Assembly: GCA_021796055.1 (NCBI GenBank)
Contig: JAJYOS010000159.1
Span: forward strand, 1-10,023
DNA length: 10,023 nucleotides
Direction: 5' to 3'
Origin: Bacteroidota bacterium
GTDB taxonomy: Bacteria; Bacteroidota; Kryptoniia; Kryptoniales; JAKASW01
This document shows, in pieces, positions 8,301-10,023 of the stretch. The notes under the pieces are model-generated. The model ran no database searches. It had not been told where the DNA came from and saw only the letters and a program-made list of their open reading frames with translations. Each line of letters opens with the position of its first letter. The stretch's first letter is position 1. The position numbers and the translations under genes are program-made.

Positions 8301-9436
8301 TCACAGACGCTGGCCATGCAGACACTTTGCAGATGTACCTGAACTCTTACACGAACACCGGCAGCTCGGTCGAGCCGAAGTATCCGATTAACCTGGTTGG
8401 TATAGCAACTCAATACAGCAAGAGCTCTCCGCCGAACGACGGATACGAAGTTGTCCCGCGCGACTCGCTCGACATTACGCACACAAGCGTTCCGACGACA
8501 GTCACGATTGCTGAGGCGCGGAAGGACGACGATCATGATTTGGTGCCGGACTACCTCGTTACCGGCGATACACTTGAAGTTAGCGGAGTAGTCACAACTC
8601 CTAACCTTCTGGGGACTACCGGGACGGCGTATTGCATACAGGATCCAACCGGTGGGATATATGTCTATAAAGGTGGGACCGCGATGGACTTCAGCCGGGG
8701 AGATTCGGTATTGGCAATCGGTACCATCGCACAATATCACGGCTTAACGGAATTCGCGTTGGTTAGCGCAGATTCTCTTCACTTCAAGCTATTGAGGCAC
8801 GACGCAGCACTTCCCGATGTGAAGAAGCTTAGCTTACACGAATTCGTTCAGAATGCGGAAACCTATGAGAGCCAGCTCGTTGAGGTGGATACACTCTATA
8901 AAGCGTCAGGCACCTGGCCCGCAGCAGGTTCTTATTCGAGCATTTACTTGACTGATCCGAACAAAGCCGATACGCTGCAAATGTACATTAACAAGACCAC
9001 AAGCGTTGCCGGATCCCCAGAGCCGTTGTACCCGATCAATCTGGTCGGGGTGGTCAGCCAGTATTCGCCTGGAAGCACTGTCAATAGCGGGTACGAAATT
9101 ATCCCGCGTGATACGAATGACGTCACTTACCTTGAGATCGTCGGCGTCCATGAGAAGACCGACGGTGTGCCGAAGGACTTTTATCTGACGCAGAACTATC
9201 CGAATCCATTCAACCCGTCTACGAAGATCGAGTTCGGATTGCCTCAGGAGACGTCGGTACAGATTACTGTCTTCAACGTGCTGGGACAGAGTGTAGAGGT
9301 CCTTGTCGATAGGGTCATGAAAGCAGGTTACCATAGCGTTGTCTTCAACGGTGACCGCCTGCCATCCGGCGTTTACTTCTACGTAATGAGGGCCGGCGAG
9401 AAGGTGTTCAAGCACAAGATGATGCTGGTCAAATAA
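5330..9436 (+). CDS. Large exported surface protein: beta-helix region, three OB-fold-like repeats, type IX sorting domain
   Basis: A 1368-residue secreted protein. Residues 1-24 are a signal peptide: 'MRK', a hydrophobic core, then 'SRAFGQ' as the probable cleavage area. Residues about 25-470 are rich in Gly, Thr, Asn and Ser, with repeating short strands such as 'GTGTVNIGRL' and 'NINGTLNVG', suggesting a right-handed beta-helix or similar adhesin fold. A middle segment has 'FGFPVGQGSDFLP' (about 495-507) and a beta-sandwich to about residue 625. Three modules of exactly 213 residues follow from 632, 845 and 1058, each with 'IAEARKDD(N/D)HD', a 'QD.TGGI..(F/Y)' or 'EDSTAGINV' strand and 'PRD' near the end. 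Their first half resembles extracellular OB-fold domains of the YhcR/DUF5689 kind. Residues 1284-1368 are a type A sorting tag: 'LTQNYPNPFNPSTKIEF', 'VFNVLGQ', 'SGVYFY', 'MMLVK'. The ligand is unknown; adhesion or extracellular polymer binding is an inference. Confidence 0.9.
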   Translation: MRKLFLPAFLFVVPLILNSRAFGQAVGDYGSNGTGGGNWSSGTTWVVCTTAGTWSGATAATSTPSKSDNVWIRTADVVTLDASGKNCKDLTIQSGATFQGNHSLPTSSIVYVRINGTTIQCDGNLGNGPTDNISLEFLNDVTLQGTGTVNIGRLRPNSGFAGPGSFTFAMNANINYAGSGGTGGSGIYSDNSGTGKTFTFNVNAGDTLNFAPNSNLTTGSSTSESGTATTVFNIDGVVNVGYGNVFLADTIGTCTVNINGTLNVGKTLTPQYGNSNVATITVGAVGTLNMLGTGTANFSCDTAVVTGAGSFRLSPGARISIGAAAGLDQTTGPIRTATRTFSNSGSYVFAGTTAQLTGTELPSTIGSLGVNNPAGLSLTNNLEVDSSLSMTKGTLSINGKALTYGTEAKLLYNGTAAQNTSEELLATLPNMEVDNDAGITLSASTTISGTLTFSSGKISTGANTLTAEASKITGAGPSSFVDGTLACPVAAVGTFGFPVGQGSDFLPDTLNFTALTGTGSVRVSVEDTSATPPVPAIDPTTKVLKRYVHIVKDAGITALSADVVLSYADADLAAAGGIDESTLNVIGTDGSTWSQVPVSVRVTADNTLQMSGLTSLSDYAISYPPAPKINVVSIAEARKDDNHDFVPDHKVIGDTLKIYAVVISPDVGSSSYSSYYVQDATGGIDVFVYGSKMQFEVGDSVFVIGTVYQNKGLTEIEPLKADSSNFGLVKHNAVVPKPKHLTLHEYLTNAETVEGSLVEVDSLYKASGTWGKGKNIYVTNVSGTDTTILYLNGNTNAGLSAEPAYPINLIGLASQYTSSVPANNGYEIIPRDSTDISKTRLISVVTIAEARKDDNHDFIPDHSLNGGDTLMVYGVVTSPNLSSSYSNYFIEDSTAGINVYRGGAIMPFNIGDSVFVIGRIMQYNGYTEISPLAADSAHFGLLKHDAAVPKPVRVSLHDYAANGEAYEGSLIEIDTLYKASGAWGVGQSVYLTDAGHADTLQMYLNSYTNTGSSVEPKYPINLVGIATQYSKSSPPNDGYEVVPRDSLDITHTSVPTTVTIAEARKDDDHDLVPDYLVTGDTLEVSGVVTTPNLLGTTGTAYCIQDPTGGIYVYKGGTAMDFSRGDSVLAIGTIAQYHGLTEFALVSADSLHFKLLRHDAALPDVKKLSLHEFVQNAETYESQLVEVDTLYKASGTWPAAGSYSSIYLTDPNKADTLQMYINKTTSVAGSPEPLYPINLVGVVSQYSPGSTVNSGYEIIPRDTNDVTYLEIVGVHEKTDGVPKDFYLTQNYPNPFNPSTKIEFGLPQETSVQITVFNVLGQSVEVLVDRVMKAGYHSVVFNGDRLPSGVYFYVMRAGEKVFKHKMMLVK
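7223..7861 (+). repeat. Tandem protein module, copy 1 of 3 (213 codons)
   Basis: Residues 632-844 of the large protein. It begins 'VSIAEARKDDNHDFVPDH', has 'YYVQDATGGIDVFVYG' and 'GDSVFVIGTVYQ' in its first half. The second half has 'LVEVDSLYKASGTW' and 'YPINLIGLASQYT', ending with 'GYEIIPRDSTDI'. The two halves look like two related small beta-barrels. Confidence 0.85.
7862..8500 (+). repeat. Tandem protein module, copy 2 of 3 (213 codons)
   Basis: Residues 845-1057. It opens 'VTIAEARKDDNHDFIPDH', then 'YFIEDSTAGINVYRGG', 'GDSVFVIGRIMQYNGYTEI', 'LIEIDTLYKASGAW', 'YPINLVGIATQYS' and 'GYEVVPRDSLDI'. It is exactly 639 bases after copy 1, with no net length change inside. Confidence 0.85.
8501..9139 (+). 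repeat. Tandem protein module, copy 3 of 3 (213 codons)
   Basis: Residues 1058-1270. It opens 'VTIAEARKDDDHDLVPDY', then 'YCIQDPTGGIYVYKGG', 'GDSVLAIGTIAQYHGLTEF', 'LVEVDTLYKASGTW', 'YPINLVGVVSQYS' and 'GYEIIPRDTNDV'. It starts exactly 639 bases after copy 2 and runs into a short linker before the sorting tag at residue 1284. Confidence 0.85.
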
Positions 9437-9462
9437 CGACATTTGTCCTCCCAGCTACAACT

Positions 9463-9502
9463 AACCGCGACCTGAAGTGCATGTGGGTCGCGGTTTTCTT
9501 TT
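9463..9502 (+). terminator. Rho-independent terminator after the large surface-protein gene
   Basis: AACCGCGACC (9463-9472) pairs perfectly with GGTCGCGGTT (9486-9495) around a 13-base loop, followed by a T-rich run with one C (9494-9502). It begins 27 bases after the stop codon at 9436. Confidence 0.88.
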
Positions 9503-9540
9503 ACGGAACCTGATATACCTCTGCTTCGTTTTCTATTTAG

Positions 9541-10023
9541 ATGTTGAGAGAGATTAGTCGAGGTGTGAACCCACGTGTCTCTTTTACTGTAATAGTCCTT
9601 GTACTTCTTGTTGCAGTTCCCGCATCCGCGGGACCTCCTTTTCGAACCGACGACCCCATTCCCGTTCCTTACATGCACGGGGAGATCTATTTGTTCTCGG
9701 CGGGGGTTGTGGACCGAACGGGGACGAGCGGCATCGGCCCGGCAATCGAGTTCAATTACGGGATATTTCCGAACACCCAGTTTCACGTTATCTTCCCAAT
9801 TGTATTCAGTGCAGTCAAGGGAGCAACTTCCCATGCGGGGTATGGAGACACAGAAGTCGGCATCAAATATCGTTTCATTGAACAGTCTAACACAGTGCCC
9901 GACATCGGAGTGTTCCCGCTGATCGAGATACCGACGGGCAATGCAACGGACGGACTTGGCAACGGCGAAGCTCAGATCTATATTCCACTTTGGCTGCAGA
10001 AAGACGACCGGGTTTGGTGGAAC
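9541..10023 (+). CDS. Exported outer-membrane beta-barrel protein, MetA-pathway/transporter-like, 5' part
   Basis: The frame is open from ATG 9541 to the right edge, 161 codons so far. A signal peptide ends 'VAVPASA' at about residue 30. It is followed by 'GPPFRTDDPIPVPYMHGEIY', a start I associate with outer-membrane barrels annotated as 'transporter' or phenol-degradation MetA-like (Phenol_MetA_deg). Alternating strands follow: 'GIGPAIEFNYGIFPNTQFHV', 'GYGDTEVGIKYRF', 'FPLIEIPTGN' and 'GLGNGEAQIYIPLWLQK', all typical of barrel strands with tight turns. The role is probably passage or binding of a small hydrophobic compound, but no substrate can be read. No ribosome site precedes 9541; a GTG at 9565 would give 'MNPRVSFTVIV' and a shorter signal peptide, so the start is uncertain. 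It lies after the terminator at 9463-9502 and so needs its own promoter. Confidence 0.75.
   Translation, partial: MLREISRGVNPRVSFTVIVLVLLVAVPASAGPPFRTDDPIPVPYMHGEIYLFSAGVVDRTGTSGIGPAIEFNYGIFPNTQFHVIFPIVFSAVKGATSHAGYGDTEVGIKYRFIEQSNTVPDIGVFPLIEIPTGNATDGLGNGEAQIYIPLWLQKDDRVWWN

Noticed and set aside
7223..9139. Tandem 639-base repeats as a mobile or CRISPR-like array
   Set aside because: The repeats are in-frame protein modules with no spacers and are diverged at the DNA level.

Overview
The window looks like a chromosomal fragment from a bacterium of the Bacteroidota/Ignavibacteriota/Chlorobiota side of the FCB group, probably Ignavibacteria-like. The main evidence is two secreted proteins ending in the 'YPNPFNPST ... 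NVLGQ ... SGVY(F/Y)Y' type A C-terminal domain, the sorting tag of the type IX (Por) secretion system. Base composition is near balanced and the strong ribosome sites are of AGGAGG type. This placement is inferred from protein style only; there is no rRNA or marker gene here.

Layout, left to right. (1) 1-919: the 3' end of a secreted protein with an Fn3-like domain and a sorting tag that is split by a frameshift at about 775-781. (2) 920-1196: a spacer with a long-loop inverted repeat and a 12-base palindrome. (3) 1197-2694: a tight two-gene operon of a DinB-fold metalloprotein and an aldo/keto reductase, with the second gene's ribosome site overlapping the first gene's stop codon. (4) 2796-3356: a DUF4160/DUF2442 pair. 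DUF4160 is broken by an apparent one-base loss in a short A run, and the two reading frames overlap. (5) 3399-4052: a class I SAM-dependent methyltransferase. (6) 4204-4716, minus strand: a small HEAT-repeat protein with a visible promoter and ribosome site. (7) 4717-5329: a 613-base spacer holding promoter-like elements on both strands, a 50-codon small ORF of unknown reality and an 8-bp hairpin in the leader of the next gene. (8) 5330-9436: a 1368-residue exported protein with a signal peptide, a beta-helix-like region, three tandem 213-residue OB-fold-like modules and a complete type IX sorting tag, followed by a clear intrinsic terminator. (9) 9541-end: the 5' part of an exported outer-membrane beta-barrel protein that runs off the window.

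The window mixes cell-surface genes with small metabolic and accessory genes. The DinB/reductase pair is the only clear functional operon. The most notable features are the exact 639-base tandem module in the large surface protein, with a calcium-loop-like DxN/DxDxxxD motif in every copy, the two frameshifted genes, and the promoter-bearing leader region at 4935-5329. I did not find a CRISPR array, transposase, tRNA, rRNA or convincing novel multi-gene system.
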